Positions 50,202-63,882 of a stretch of 64,000 bases of DNA are shown here, piece by piece. The translations under genes were made by a program, and so were the position numbers. Location of the stretch: positions 1 through 64,000 of the forward strand of contig CP155577.1 in NCBI GenBank assembly GCA_001306305.2. The letters are read 5' to 3'. Within the stretch, counting starts at the first letter, position 1; each line of letters begins with the position of its first letter. Under the pieces are notes generated by a model. That model saw only the letters and a list, made by a program, of their open reading frames with translations, was not told where the DNA came from and searched no databases. This DNA is from Citromicrobium bathyomarinum. Lineage in GTDB: Bacteria > Pseudomonadota > Alphaproteobacteria > Sphingomonadales > Sphingomonadaceae.

Positions 50202-51203
50202 TCAGATGTCGATCGCAATCTTGCCGAAGTGCTTCTGATCCTGCTCGTGACGGAAGGCATCGGCCAGATCGGCAAGCGCAAAGCGGTCCGAGATCACCGG
50301 CTCGATCCCCGTAGCCTCGATCGCGGCGATCATGCGCAGCTGCATCGCGCGGCTGCCCACGGTCAGGCCCTGCAACCGCCCCATCTTGCGCATCAGTGCG
50401 GCGGTTTCGACCTCGCCCTTCTGTCCGGTGAGCACCCCAATGAGGTGGATGTGCCCGCCCGGGCGGATCGCCTTGATCGCCTGATTGACCGTGCCCGGGC
50501 CGCCGACCTCGACCACGTGATCGACACCTCCCGACCAGTCGAACGCCTCGTCGCCCCAGTCGTCATTGCTCTTGTAGTTGATCGTATGATCGGCACCCAG
50601 CTCGCGCGCCCTCGCCAGCTTATCGTCCGAGCTGGAGGTAATGATCACCCTCGCGCCCGCAGCCTTGGCGATCCGCAGCGCGAAGATCGAGACGCCGCCG
50701 GTGCCCTCCAGCAGCACGGTCTGCCCGGCCTGAAGATTGCCGTCCTCCATCAGCGCGCGCCACGCGGTCAGCCCGGCGCAGGGCAGGCATGCGGCCTGTG
50801 CGAAGTCGAGATTGGCGGGCATCCGCGTGAAGGCATGCGCGGGTTTCACCACGGTCTCGCAGGCAAACCCGTCGATCCCGTCGCCGGGCGTGGTCTCGAA
50901 ACTGCCCATGGGTGGACGCCCATCCTGCCACTCGGGGAAGAAGACCGACATCACCCGGTCGCCGACCGCGAACTCCTCGACACCCGCGCCGACGGCCTCG
51001 ACCTCGCCCGCTCCGTCGGAGAGCGGAATGCGCCCGTCGTCGGTGGGGATCATCCCCGCGACGACCGCATAATCGTGAAAGTTGAGCGAGGAAGCGTGCA
51101 GCTTCACCCGCACCTCGCCGGGGCCGGGTTCGCCCGGAGCGTCGATGTCGACGACTTCGAGCGAGTCGAGACTGGCAGGATTGCGGACTTTGACGGCTTT
51201 CAT
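50202..51203 (-). CDS. Medium-chain dehydrogenase/quinone oxidoreductase family enzyme
   Basis: The 333-residue product is an MDR-superfamily reductase: GroES-like N-terminal domain (about residues 1-130) and a Rossmann domain with LLEGTGGVSIFALRIAKAAGARVI (about 160-185). The Cys/His catalytic zinc ligands of alcohol dehydrogenases are not evident, so it is more likely an NADPH-dependent quinone or enone reductase. It lies directly downstream of an Old Yellow Enzyme gene (54 bases), suggesting joint reduction of electrophilic alkenes or quinones. Confidence 0.92.
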   Translation of the reverse strand: MKAVKVRNPASLDSLEVVDIDAPGEPGPGEVRVKLHASSLNFHDYAVVAGMIPTDDGRIPLSDGAGEVEAVGAGVEEFAVGDRVMSVFFPEWQDGRPPMGSFETTPGDGIDGFACETVVKPAHAFTRMPANLDFAQAACLPCAGLTAWRALMEDGNLQAGQTVLLEGTGGVSIFALRIAKAAGARVIITSSSDDKLARARELGADHTINYKSNDDWGDEAFDWSGGVDHVVEVGGPGTVNQAIKAIRPGGHIHLIGVLTGQKGEVETAALMRKMGRLQGLTVGSRAMQLRMIAAIEATGIEPVISDRFALADLADAFRHEQDQKHFGKIAIDI

Positions 51204-51257
51204 ATCGGGCTCCAGTGTCTGGAAAGAACTTGCGTAGTGGGGCGAGGCTTCGCGCTC

Positions 51258-52400
51258 TCAGGCCGGGACCGGCAGCGGATCGGTGACGCGGTCGAGCGTA
51301 GGATAATCGACATACCCCTCGGCCCCGCCGCCGTAGAACGTGTCTTCGTTGGCCTCTTCGTATGGGCCGCCCGCTGCGATGCGGGCGGGCAGATCGGGGT
51401 TGGCGATGAACAGCCGGCCGAAAGCGATCGCGTCTGCATGGCCGTCGGCGACCCATTGCGCGGCTTCCTCGGTCGAGAATTCGCCATTGGCGACGAACAC
51501 GCCGTCGAACCGCTTGCGCATGTCCTTCACGATCGCGTTGCCCTCGTCCGATCCGCCGCTGCCGGTATGGCCGTTGGGGCGCACGACGTGCAGGTACGCG
51601 AGCCCGCGCCCGGCGAGCTTGGCTGCCGCTTCCGGGTAGGTTTCCTCCGGCTTGGCATCGGACGAACCGCCCGGCCCGCCCATCGGCGACAAACGCACGC
51701 CGACGCGGCCTGCGGGCAAGACCTCGGTCACCGCGGCGACCACCTCGTCCAGCAGGCGCAGCCGGTTGTCGAGGCTCCCGCCATACTCGTCCTCGCGCCG
51801 GTTGGTGCTGCTGCGCAAGAACTGGTCGATCAGGTATCCGTTCGCCGCGTGCACCTCCACACCGTCGAACCCGGCGCGGGCCGCGCAGCGCGCAGCGTGG
51901 CGGTAATCGTCGAGCAGGCGCGGGATCTCGTTGAGGTCAAGCGCGCGCGCCTCGGGGAACGGCACGGTCGGCCCTTCACTCAGCCTGTCGCCGACGAAGG
52001 CCTCGCCCTCGGGCGTCCATACGCTGGCCGAAACGGGCGCGCCGCCATCGGGCTGGAACACCTGGTGGCTGATCGCGCCGACATGCCACAGCTGGCAGAA
52101 AATCCGCCCGCCGACGTTGTGCACAGCGTCGGTCACCAGCTTCCAGCTTTCGACCTGGTCGTCGGTGAAGATCCCCGGCGTCCAGGCATAGCCCTGCCCT
52201 TCGTGGCTGATCTGCGTGGCTTCGGAAACGATCAGGCCCGCGCCCGCGCGCTGCGCGTAGTAGAGCGCGTGGAGCGGGGTCTGCTCGCAGTCGCCCGCGG
52301 TCGAGCGGCTGCGGGTGAGCGGGGCCATCCACACCCTGTTGGGCGTGGTGATATCCGCCATGTCGAGCGGGTCGAGCAGCGGTGCGTGGGTATTGGTCAT
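51258..52400 (-). CDS. Old Yellow Enzyme-family alkene reductase
   Basis: The 380-residue flavoenzyme has the OYE TIM barrel: RVWMAPLTRSRS near residue 25 and VEVHAANGYLIDQFLR with the conserved His-Ala-Ala-Asn-Gly, then RLSPMGG. HVGAISH appears where HVGRISH is usual, so one FMN-contact Arg is replaced by Ala. It reduces activated C=C bonds of enones, nitro-alkenes or nitrate esters with NAD(P)H. GGAGC precedes the ATG. Co-oriented with the quinone-oxidoreductase gene. Confidence 0.93.
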   Translation of the reverse strand: MTNTHAPLLDPLDMADITTPNRVWMAPLTRSRSTAGDCEQTPLHALYYAQRAGAGLIVSEATQISHEGQGYAWTPGIFTDDQVESWKLVTDAVHNVGGRIFCQLWHVGAISHQVFQPDGGAPVSASVWTPEGEAFVGDRLSEGPTVPFPEARALDLNEIPRLLDDYRHAARCAARAGFDGVEVHAANGYLIDQFLRSSTNRREDEYGGSLDNRLRLLDEVVAAVTEVLPAGRVGVRLSPMGGPGGSSDAKPEETYPEAAAKLAGRGLAYLHVVRPNGHTGSGGSDEGNAIVKDMRKRFDGVFVANGEFSTEEAAQWVADGHADAIAFGRLFIANPDLPARIAAGGPYEEANEDTFYGGGAEGYVDYPTLDRVTDPLPVPA

Positions 52401-52508
52401 GGAAAGCTCCGGCAAAGATATGCGCCGCGCAAAACCACGCGGCCATTTGCCGATCACAACGCGGGCGCGAAGCGGAGCGTTCCGTTTCTTTTGCAGTGCA
52501 GCGCCGGG

Positions 52509-52730
52509 CTACTCCCGGCTGTCGACGATCTTCACGCCAAGTTCGCCCAGCGCGCCGACCAGCATCAGGAACGACCCGATGATGAACAGCCAGACGCCCA
52601 GCGTCTGATGCGATTCGAATGCAGGCAGGAAGAGGATGCTGCCGACGAAGAACAGCACGTTACCCAGCAGGCCGAGCGAGGTGTGGATCCAGCCGAAATC
52701 CTTGACGATCAGGCGGATCATATCTCTCAT
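52509..52730 (-). CDS. YrhK-like small membrane protein
   Basis: The 73-residue protein has two membrane helices (about residues 18-36 and 43-66) and the pattern WIHTSLGLLGNVLFFVGSIL, which matches YrhK-domain proteins of unknown function. GGGAGG lies six bases before the ATG. The frame is open for over 1 kb upstream, but that part runs antisense-like through the metallopeptidase gene in another frame and is not coding. Confidence 0.85.
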   Translation of the reverse strand: MRDMIRLIVKDFGWIHTSLGLLGNVLFFVGSILFLPAFESHQTLGVWLFIIGSFLMLVGALGELGVKIVDSRE

Positions 52731-52828
52731 CGGTGCCTCCCGCTTGCTCCCATTGGCCGCTTGCTCCCATCGGATCGTGCCCCGGCAATGTCGGCGCACC
52801 GGGCTTGTTCCAGGCCGATCCTCCCGCT

Positions 52829-54295
52829 TCAGGCCGGGCCGAGAATCTCCGCCCGGCACGAGTCGCGGGAACTGCCATCCCGAACGGCAAAGCGGACCGT
52901 GCCGGAGGGCCCCTGCATCGCGACCACGCAACCCGGCAGGGTCAGCGCCATCGGATCGAGCGCCTGCCCCCGAACCACATAGCGCGCCAGATCGCTGTCG
53001 AAATGCCCGCCGATGCGCCGCGCCATCGCCGCCTGGATCCGCGCATCGGTCAACTCCTGCCCCGTATTCCCGTAGATCAGATCGGCAATGACCGCCTCGA
53101 GAGAGGACCCGCGTGCGCGGGCAAGCATGTCCCAGTGCCAGGCCAGCAGCGCGCCGCGCTGATAGGGCAGGCGCTGGGCTTCTTCGCTTTCGAAGATGCG
53201 CTCCGCCAGCTGGCCCGCAGGCAGCTCCCTCACGGGTGAGGAGAGGTACTCGTTCGCCAGATCGGACATGCCGGCGAGAAAGTCCTGCGTGTCGATCAGT
53301 CCCGCGGCGAGTTGCAGCTTCCACGCGAAATACTCGGTCGCGCCTTCGGTGAACCACATCCGCTGCGGGTCGGTTGCCTCGTCGGTGGGCCCCATCCGGC
53401 GGGTGATCCATTCGTGCACGATCTCGTGCGCGATCGTGTGGCGTAGCCGCTCGGCGTCGGCGTTCTCGCTCGCCAGCAACAGGAAGCTGCGGTGCAGGCC
53501 GGTGCCCACGACCGCCGAGCCCTGCGGCGGCGCGGGGATCGGGTTCACGGCGAACAGGTAGGATGCGAAGGGCGCGTCGGCGAACCGCTGCGCCCCCTGC
53601 TCGAGCATTCCGGCCAGCACGCCAGACATCGCGTCCGCGTCCATCGCGAAGGAACCGCGAATGGCGCTGCGGACCGTGGTGTTGCCCGCCTGCCTGATAT
53701 CGAAGGCGAAGTCGCCGAGCGCGAGCACCGAATTCGCCAGATCCTCGAGCGCACAGCCGGTCGCGCAATCGCCGGGCGCAAAGCTGAAGGCCGCGCGCTG
53801 CGGGAGCGATTGCAGGTCGAGCGTCAGCGGCACCCCACCCTGCGACCATGTGGGAAGGACAGTCTTGCCGAGGAGGAAGGCGTGGTTCTGTGCGGTCCGG
53901 ACGCGCATTCCGGGCAGCCGGTGGGTCTCCCAGTCGGGCTCCCCGCCGTAATCCTGCGCCACCGTATAGGTGATCCACCCACCGCCGGGGGCGACGCGGT
54001 AGGCCTCCCCCTCACCCGGGAGCCGTTCCAGCCCGCGAGTCGCGAGGTTCCCGCGCAGTTGCGACAGGTTTTCTTCCGGTCCCCAGGACTCGGGAAAGGA
54101 CAGCACCGATCCCGCCGCGGATGCAGGCAGGTCGAGCCTTACCGTGATCGCCTCGAACCGGCCCGGCTGCACGGTGCCAAGCGAAAGCACGCCGAGCTGC
54201 GCGGCGGCGCGGTCATCTCTATCGGGCTGGGGAGGAAGGGAAGCACATCCGGCAAGCGCCAGAATGCCAAGAGCTGCCACCATCGCGCGAACCAT
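52829..54295 (-). CDS. Lipoprotein metallopeptidase, M61-like
   Basis: The 488-residue product has a lipoprotein signal with lipobox LAGC (Cys ~17). Zinc-binding HEIVH is at residues 290-294, followed by a downstream Glu in WFTEGATEYFAW, the gluzincin arrangement seen in M61 glycyl aminopeptidases and M1 enzymes. The N-terminal ~230 residues are beta-rich. A PDZ domain, common in M61, is not obvious. Likely an outer-membrane-anchored periplasmic peptidase. It lies 24 bases after guaA on the same strand. Confidence 0.85.
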   Translation of the reverse strand: MVRAMVAALGILALAGCASLPPQPDRDDRAAAQLGVLSLGTVQPGRFEAITVRLDLPASAAGSVLSFPESWGPEENLSQLRGNLATRGLERLPGEGEAYRVAPGGGWITYTVAQDYGGEPDWETHRLPGMRVRTAQNHAFLLGKTVLPTWSQGGVPLTLDLQSLPQRAAFSFAPGDCATGCALEDLANSVLALGDFAFDIRQAGNTTVRSAIRGSFAMDADAMSGVLAGMLEQGAQRFADAPFASYLFAVNPIPAPPQGSAVVGTGLHRSFLLLASENADAERLRHTIAHEIVHEWITRRMGPTDEATDPQRMWFTEGATEYFAWKLQLAAGLIDTQDFLAGMSDLANEYLSSPVRELPAGQLAERIFESEEAQRLPYQRGALLAWHWDMLARARGSSLEAVIADLIYGNTGQELTDARIQAAMARRIGGHFDSDLARYVVRGQALDPMALTLPGCVVAMQGPSGTVRFAVRDGSSRDSCRAEILGPA

Positions 54296-54319
54296 CGTCG
54301 TACCCCCCGATACACCCGA

Positions 54320-55894
54320 CTATTCCCATTCGATCGTGCCGGGCGGCTTGCTCGTATAGTCGTAGACCACCCGGTTGATCCCGCGCACCTCGTTGACGAT
54401 GCGCGTCGCCACGCGGCCAAGGAACGCGCCATCGAAGGGGTAGACGTCCGCCGTCATCCCGTCGGTGCTGGTCACCGCGCGCAGGGCGCACACGCTGTCG
54501 TAGGTGCGCCCGTCGCCCATCACGCCGACCGTCTTCACTGGCAGCAGCACCGCGAAGGCCTGCCAGATCGCGTCGTAGAGGCCTGCGTTGCGGATCTCTT
54601 CGAGATAGATCGCGTCCGCCTTGCGCAGGATGTCGCAGCGTTCCTTGGTCACTTCGCCCGGGATGCGGATCGCGAGGCCGGGTCCGGGGAACGGGTGGCG
54701 GCCGACGAACATGTCGGGCAGGCCCAGCTCACGGCCCAGATCGCGGACCTCGTCCTTGAACAGCTCGCGCAGCGGCTCGACCAGCTGCATGTTCATCCGC
54801 TCGGGCAGGCCGCCGACATTGTGGTGGCTCTTGATCGTCACCGAAGGCCCGCCGGTGAAGGAGACAGACTCGATCACATCGGGATAGAGCGTGCCCTGCG
54901 CGAGGAAGTCCGCGCCGCCGATCCTGTTCGCCTCTTCCTCGAAGACGTTGATGAACTCGCCGCCGATGAACTTGCGCTTCTTCTCGGGGTCGGTCTCGCC
55001 TGCCAAACCCGCCATGAAGCGTTCCTCGGCATCCACCACCACCAGCGGGATGTTGTAGTGGTCGCGGAACATCGTCTCGACCTGTTCACGCTCGCCCTGC
55101 CGCAGCAGGCCGTGATCAACGAAGACGCAGGTCAGCTGTTCGCCGATCGCTTCGTGGATCAGGATCGCGGCGACCGAGGAATCGACCCCGCCGCTGAGGC
55201 CACAAATGACCTTCGCATCGCCCACCTGCTCGCGAATTTCGGCGATCTTGGTCGCGCGGTATTCGGCCATCGTCCAGTCGCCCGACAGGCCGCAGACATG
55301 GCGCGCGAAATTGGCGAGCAGCTTTGCGCCATCCGGCGTGTGGAACACCTCGGGGTGGAACTGCGTGCCGTAATAGCGGCGCTCGTCATCGGCGATCAGC
55401 GCAAAGGGCGCCCCGTCGCTGGTCGCCACGATGCGGAAGCCGTCAGCGAACTGCGTCACCTTGTCGCCGTGGCTCATCCACACCTGATGCCGCTCGCCAA
55501 CCTCCCACAGGCCTTCGAACAGCACGCAAGGCTCGGTCACGGTCAGGAAGGCGCGACCGAACTCGCCGCCCTCGCCGGTTTCGTGACCCGGCTTCACCTC
55601 GCCGCCCAGCTGAGTGGTCATCACCTGCTGGCCGTAACAGATGCCCAGAATCGGCAGGCCCGAGTCGAACAGCACCTGCGGCGCGCGCGGGGAGCCTTCG
55701 TCGCACACGCTGGCGGGCGATCCGGATAGGATGATGCCCTTGGGCTTCATCCGTTCGAACGCCTCTGCGGCCTGGGTGAAAGGTGCGATCTCGGAATATA
55801 CGCCCGCTTCCCGCACGCGGCGCGCGATCAGCTGGGTCACCTGGCTGCCGAAATCGACGATAAGGATGGAATCGGGGAGATGGTCTGGCTGCAT
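54320..55894 (-). CDS. guaA: GMP synthase (glutamine-hydrolysing)
   Basis: The 524-residue enzyme makes GMP from XMP. The class I glutamine amidotransferase part (about residues 10-200) has its nucleophile Cys in [11 protein letters not shown]; the ATP pyrophosphatase part has the PP-loop [12 protein letters not shown]; the C-terminal dimerisation domain ends [17 protein letters not shown]. Length equals E. coli GuaA. No clear SD precedes the ATG chosen, but the N-terminus fits the family. Confidence 0.97.
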   Translation of the reverse strand: MQPDHLPDSILIVDFGSQVTQLIARRVREAGVYSEIAPFTQAAEAFERMKPKGIILSGSPASVCDEGSPRAPQVLFDSGLPILGICYGQQVMTTQLGGEVKPGHETGEGGEFGRAFLTVTEPCVLFEGLWEVGERHQVWMSHGDKVTQFADGFRIVATSDGAPFALIADDERRYYGTQFHPEVFHTPDGAKLLANFARHVCGLSGDWTMAEYRATKIAEIREQVGDAKVICGLSGGVDSSVAAILIHEAIGEQLTCVFVDHGLLRQGEREQVETMFRDHYNIPLVVVDAEERFMAGLAGETDPEKKRKFIGGEFINVFEEEANRIGGADFLAQGTLYPDVIESVSFTGGPSVTIKSHHNVGGLPERMNMQLVEPLRELFKDEVRDLGRELGLPDMFVGRHPFPGPGLAIRIPGEVTKERCDILRKADAIYLEEIRNAGLYDAIWQAFAVLLPVKTVGVMGDGRTYDSVCALRAVTSTDGMTADVYPFDGAFLGRVATRIVNEVRGINRVVYDYTSKPPGTIEWE

Positions 55895-56390
55895 GGCCGC
55901 GCGGTAAGTGCTGCCCCGCCGCCTGTCCAGCGGGTGCCGTAGCGGTGCAGGTGAGGCTTTATACCGCGAGTTGCATCGGATCGAACCTGACGCCCTCCTC
56001 CCAAATTTCCGAAAGCCTGGCGCAAAAGCAATATTGATGCCCATACCGGGCCCGAAAATGACCTGAAGCCAGCCCATAGAGTTGGTTGCAAAAAACTGCA
56101 CTGCCCTGCGTGTTTTCTCACTTTCATAAAGCAGGGCGTAAGATTATTTCCCTTCTCGAGCCGGCGGTGGATCGACCTCTCCCCCCCTAAGATCCCCGTC
56201 GGCCAATTTTTCCTCCAGGCTGATGCGCCCCAAGCGGGCCTGCGTTGCCGGAGGGCGGTCCCTCCCTCTCCAAGGGGACCTCAAGGCCCGCGTGCTCCTC
56301 AGGGCGCGCGGGCCTTTTCGCGTGTGCGCTCGACATTGCGAAACGCGAGAGGCAGGGTTCCGCGCGGGAATGGAACAGGGGAGAAACGCA
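55895..56390. other. Divergent intergenic region between guaA and the PIG-L gene
   Basis: No gene is supported here. An inverted pair CCCTGC/GCAGGG (56104-56109 and 56131-56136) is the first structure. A second, larger structured element with a terminator hairpin lies at 56234-56318. GGGGAGAA at 56378-56385 is the SD of the PIG-L gene. The stretch 55920-56100 shows nothing I can assign. Confidence 0.55.
56234..56318 (+). promoter_or_regulatory. Attenuator-like leader: competing hairpins ending in a terminator
   Basis: AAGGCCCGCG (56283-56292) pairs perfectly with CGCGGGCCTT (56307-56316) and is followed by TTTT, an intrinsic terminator. The same AGGCCCGC can instead pair perfectly with GCGGGCCT at 56234-56241, enclosing a GGTCCC/GGGACC inner stem (56257-56262 with 56275-56280). 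The two folds exclude each other. The next gene starts 73 bases downstream. It could be an attenuator or a terminated small RNA; no known riboswitch class was recognised. Confidence 0.5.
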
Positions 56391-57176
56391 ATGTCCAAGC
56401 CGCTTCTTGCAGGCGTGCCCGCCCTGCTGTTCGCCAGCGCGGCGCTGGCGCAGCCGGCCGGCGATACGCGCCCGGTGATGGTGATTCTCGCGCATCCGGA
56501 CGACGAGCTGCCGATGGCCCCCGCGCTCTCCGCCCTCGCCCGCGCCGAAGCCGACGTGCGGCTGGTCTATGCGACCAGTGGCGATGCCGGGCCGGGCGTG
56601 TCGGATTTGGAACCGGGCGAAGCGCTTGCTGCCGCGCGCGAGGATGAAGTGCGCTGCTCCACCAAGGCGCTGGGCCTCGGTGCGCCGATGATGCTCGGCT
56701 ATGGCGACGGAAAGCTGGCGGACGAGGCGCGCGGCACTCCCGATGGCGATGGGCTGATCGCCCGGCTCGCCAGCGAAATTGCGGCGGCCGGTCCCGAGAC
56801 GATCATCACCTGGGGTCCGGACGGCGGATATGGCCATGCCGACCACCGGCTGGTCAGCGCGTTTACCAGCCAGCTGGTCGAGGCGATGCCCACAGACGAG
56901 CGCCCGGCGCTGCTCTATTTCGGCATCCGGGCGGATCGGCAGGCACCGGTCGCGGAACTGGCCAACTGGGCGAAGACCGACCCCGCGCTGCTCAGCGTGC
57001 GAATCGGCTATGACGAGACCGACCTGGCCGCTGCCGCCGCCGCAACCCAGTGCCACGCGACCCAGTTCGACGCCGCGAGTCGCGCCATGCTCGCCCCGGT
57101 GTTCGATCAGGCAATCTGGCAGGGCGCGGTCGATTTCCGCCCCGCCTTCGCTTCGGGAGGCGGCTCCGCGGACTGA
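56391..57176 (+). CDS. Exported PIG-L-family deacetylase
   Basis: The 261-residue product has a signal peptide (about residues 1-20, ASAALAQ) and a LmbE/PIG-L zinc-hydrolase domain. The zinc motif AHPDDE is at about residues 34-39 and the downstream YGHADHR supplies the third ligand. The family removes acetyl groups from GlcNAc-containing small molecules or lipids; substrate here is unknown. AGGGGAGAA precedes the ATG. Periplasmic localisation is unusual compared with cytoplasmic mycothiol-type members. Confidence 0.9.
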   Translation: MSKPLLAGVPALLFASAALAQPAGDTRPVMVILAHPDDELPMAPALSALARAEADVRLVYATSGDAGPGVSDLEPGEALAAAREDEVRCSTKALGLGAPMMLGYGDGKLADEARGTPDGDGLIARLASEIAAAGPETIITWGPDGGYGHADHRLVSAFTSQLVEAMPTDERPALLYFGIRADRQAPVAELANWAKTDPALLSVRIGYDETDLAAAAAATQCHATQFDAASRAMLAPVFDQAIWQGAVDFRPAFASGGGSAD

Positions 57177-57191
57177 GCGCGCGTCAGCCGG

Positions 57192-58577
<1,386 letters not shown>

Positions 58578-58689
58578 GGCCCATGCGATGGTGAAGCCGG
58601 TGGGCAAGGTCAATGCCGATCCCGGCCGCGTGCCCGCCGTGCCCGAACACACGCCAAATCCGGCAGCACAGGGCCCGCATTGCGATTAG

Positions 58690-61363
<2,674 letters not shown>

Positions 61364-61367
<4 letters not shown>

Positions 61368-62485
61368 GCGGGTGCGCCCTCGCGCGCGCCCGCCAGCAGG
61401 CCCCAGCCGCGCTGCTGCGGACGCACGCCGTTGAGCAGCCAAAGCGCCAGGGGACTGCGGCGGACCAGCCGGTGCGCGGCATAGGGCAGCGCGAAAGCGC
61501 CCAGGCAGATCGCGATCCACGCCAGCAGTGGCGAAACCGCGGCGGTGATGCACACAATCGCCAACCCGACCACCACCGGGTGGTGCAGCAGGTAGATCGT
61601 GAAAGAGGCGTCGACCATCCGGTCGACCCGCGCCGAAGGCTTGCTGAACAGGCGCAGCAAGAGTGCGAGGATGGTCTGCACGAGGCACACCGACGACAGC
61701 CCGTCGAACAGGATGTCGAGCGCCATCCCGACCGTCGAGCGATCCTCCCACAGGCCGACATGCAGCACCAGCGCGAGCAGCCCGATGAACGCCACCGCCG
61801 GATCGAACCGAGCGAAGCGATTCCACAGCGCGGGCGACCGCCGCATCGCGACACCCAGCGCAAAGAACGGCAGGAAGATCGCCAGCGATCGCAGATCCAG
61901 ATATCCGCCTGCAAAGCTCAGATCGCTGTGCAGCACGTGCTCGGCGACGACCAGACCCAGCTCGTACACCGCCAGCCCCGCCGCCAGTGCGATCACCGGC
62001 GGGGCCGCAAAGGCTCTTGCGCGGGCGACCAGCGGCCACACCGCCGCGAGCAGCGCGCACAGGATGAGCAGAGTGGGCAGGAACCACAGGTGCGCCAGCG
62101 GATGGGCCGCTGCAGCGGGGTCGACGATGTCGCGCGGCGCATATCGCAGGATCGCGGCCTGCAGCGGCAGGATGATCGCCATCCCGGTCAACAGCGGCAC
62201 GCCCAGACGCTCGGCCCGGCCCTTGAGCCACGCGCCGCGAGAGCGTCGCTCCAGCAGCATAGCGGCGAAGAACCCGGCGATCAGGAAGAACCCGGGCATG
62301 CGGAAATCGCTCAGCAGCGGGGGGATGATGGCGAGCATGGGGTCGCGCGATCCGCTCATCACCAGCCAGTGCCCGCCTGCGAAGGCAAGGCTCGCATGGA
62401 AGGGAATGCCCAGCAGCATGAACAGCGCACGCGCGGCGTCGAGGTGGTGGTAGCGCTGCGCGCCGGAGGGCGACCCGGGGTCCAT
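61364..62485 (-). CDS. Acyltransferase family 3 integral membrane protein
   Basis: The 373-residue protein has about ten membrane helices and the AT3 pattern: HHLDAARALFMLLGIPFHAS near the start, FRMPGFFLIAGFF with the conserved motif region, and HLWFLPTLLILCALLA. Members move acetyl or other acyl groups onto glucans, lipids or antibiotics (OpgC/OafA-like). Substrate unknown. The ATG at the family N-terminus is used; a longer frame into the opposite gene's upstream region is rejected. Its 3' end lies in the duplicated gyrB fragment. Confidence 0.9.
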
Positions 62486-62618
62486 GGATCGCCGTTGCAC
62501 CCGGCCCGGCGCAATGTCGCGCGCGCGAAATGCACCGTCTCCGGATAGGACGATGCGCGCGCCAATTCCTACCGCCCCCGCTCGACATGCGCGCGGGGAA
62601 AGTCCACGGCGCTGGTCC

Positions 62619-63800
62619 ATGGATCATGATGCAATCATCCTCGGCGGTGGTGCCGCCGGGCTGTTCTGCGCGAGCGTCGCAGGCCAGCGCGGGCGGCGCG
62701 TGCTGGTGCTCGAAAAAGCCGACGCGGTGGGGAAGAAGATCCTCATCTCGGGCGGCGGACGGTGCAACTTCACCAATCTGGGCGCGGGGCCGGAGAATTA
62801 CCTCTCCGCCAACCGCCATTTCGCCAAGTCTGCGCTGGCCCGCTACACCCCGCGCGATTTCCTCGATCTGGTCGAGCGGCACGGGATTGCGTGGCACGAA
62901 AAGACGCTCGGCCAGCTGTTCTGCGACGGGTCGGCGCGGCAGATCGTCGACCTGCTGCTGGCCGAGTGCGAAAAGGGCGGTGTCGAAATCCGCACCGGGC
63001 AGGAAATCGGCAGGATCGCGCGCGACGAGGCAGGCTTCTCGGTCGAGGCGAACGGCGAAACCCACCGCGCGCCTACGCTGGTCATTGCCACGGGCGGCCC
63101 GTCGATCCCGAAGATGGGCGCGACCGGCTTTGCCTATGATCTCGCCCGCCAGTTCGGCCTCAAGGTGGTCGAGCCGCGCCCCGCCCTCGTCCCGCTGACA
63201 CTCGGCGGAGAAGACGTGCTGTTCCGCGAGCTTTCGGGCGTCTCCGCCCCGGTCGAGGCCACCGCCGGCCAGGGGAAAACGGCTGCGAAATTCCGCGAGG
63301 CCGCGCTGCTGACGCACAAGGGCCTCTCCGGCCCCGCGATCCTGCAGGCGAGTTCCTACTGGCGACACGGCGAGGTGCTGCGGATCGATTTCCTGCCCGA
63401 TCTCACCCCCGGCTGGCTGAGCGAGCGCAAGGCGAAGACCCCGCAGGCGAGCATGGCACAGGTCCTGCGCGAGCATCTGCCCGAGAGACTCGCGGTCACG
63501 CTGGCAGATCGTCTCAGCCTGTCCGGCCCGCTCCAGGGGCTCTCCGACAAGGCACTGGTTCAGGCGGAGGAGCGGCTGCGCGGCTGGCAATTCCACCCCA
63601 ACGGCACAGAAGGCTTCGCCAAGGCCGAGGTGACCGCAGGCGGCATCTCCACCGCCGAGCTTTCCTCGCAGACGATGGAGGCCAAGAAGGTCCCCGGCCT
63701 GTTCGCGATCGGCGAGGCGGTGGATGTGACGGGGTGGCTGGGTGGCTATAATTTCCAGTGGGCCTGGGCGAGTGGGCAGGCCTGCGGCGAGGCGCTGTAG
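62619..63800 (+). CDS. BaiN/HI0933-family NAD(P)/FAD-dependent oxidoreductase
   Basis: The 393-residue flavoprotein has an FAD-binding motif AIILGGGAAGLFCA at residues ~5-18, VGKKILISGGGRCNFTN near residue 40 and the closing GEAVDVTGWLGGYNFQWAWASG, all diagnostic for the HI0933/YhiN/BaiN group. Some members reduce steroid double bonds; most are uncharacterised. The longer frame upstream overlaps the divergent acyltransferase gene and is rejected. The ATG used gives the exact family N-terminus. Confidence 0.93.
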   Translation: MDHDAIILGGGAAGLFCASVAGQRGRRVLVLEKADAVGKKILISGGGRCNFTNLGAGPENYLSANRHFAKSALARYTPRDFLDLVERHGIAWHEKTLGQLFCDGSARQIVDLLLAECEKGGVEIRTGQEIGRIARDEAGFSVEANGETHRAPTLVIATGGPSIPKMGATGFAYDLARQFGLKVVEPRPALVPLTLGGEDVLFRELSGVSAPVEATAGQGKTAAKFREAALLTHKGLSGPAILQASSYWRHGEVLRIDFLPDLTPGWLSERKAKTPQASMAQVLREHLPERLAVTLADRLSLSGPLQGLSDKALVQAEERLRGWQFHPNGTEGFAKAEVTAGGISTAELSSQTMEAKKVPGLFAIGEAVDVTGWLGGYNFQWAWASGQACGEAL

Positions 63801-63882
63801 CGGAGCGTTCCGTCCCCGCGCGGCCCATCGCGCGCCAACTGCCTTCTTGAACTTGCAACAGCGCTCGCGCATGCCGCGTCCC

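Noticed and set aside
56144-56398. Minus-strand frame ending in a Glu/Asp-rich stretch (SLEEKLADGDLRGGEVDPP)
   Set aside because: The C-terminal part looks protein-like, but the frame crosses the competing-hairpin leader and the PIG-L SD, has no SD of its own and matches no family I know.
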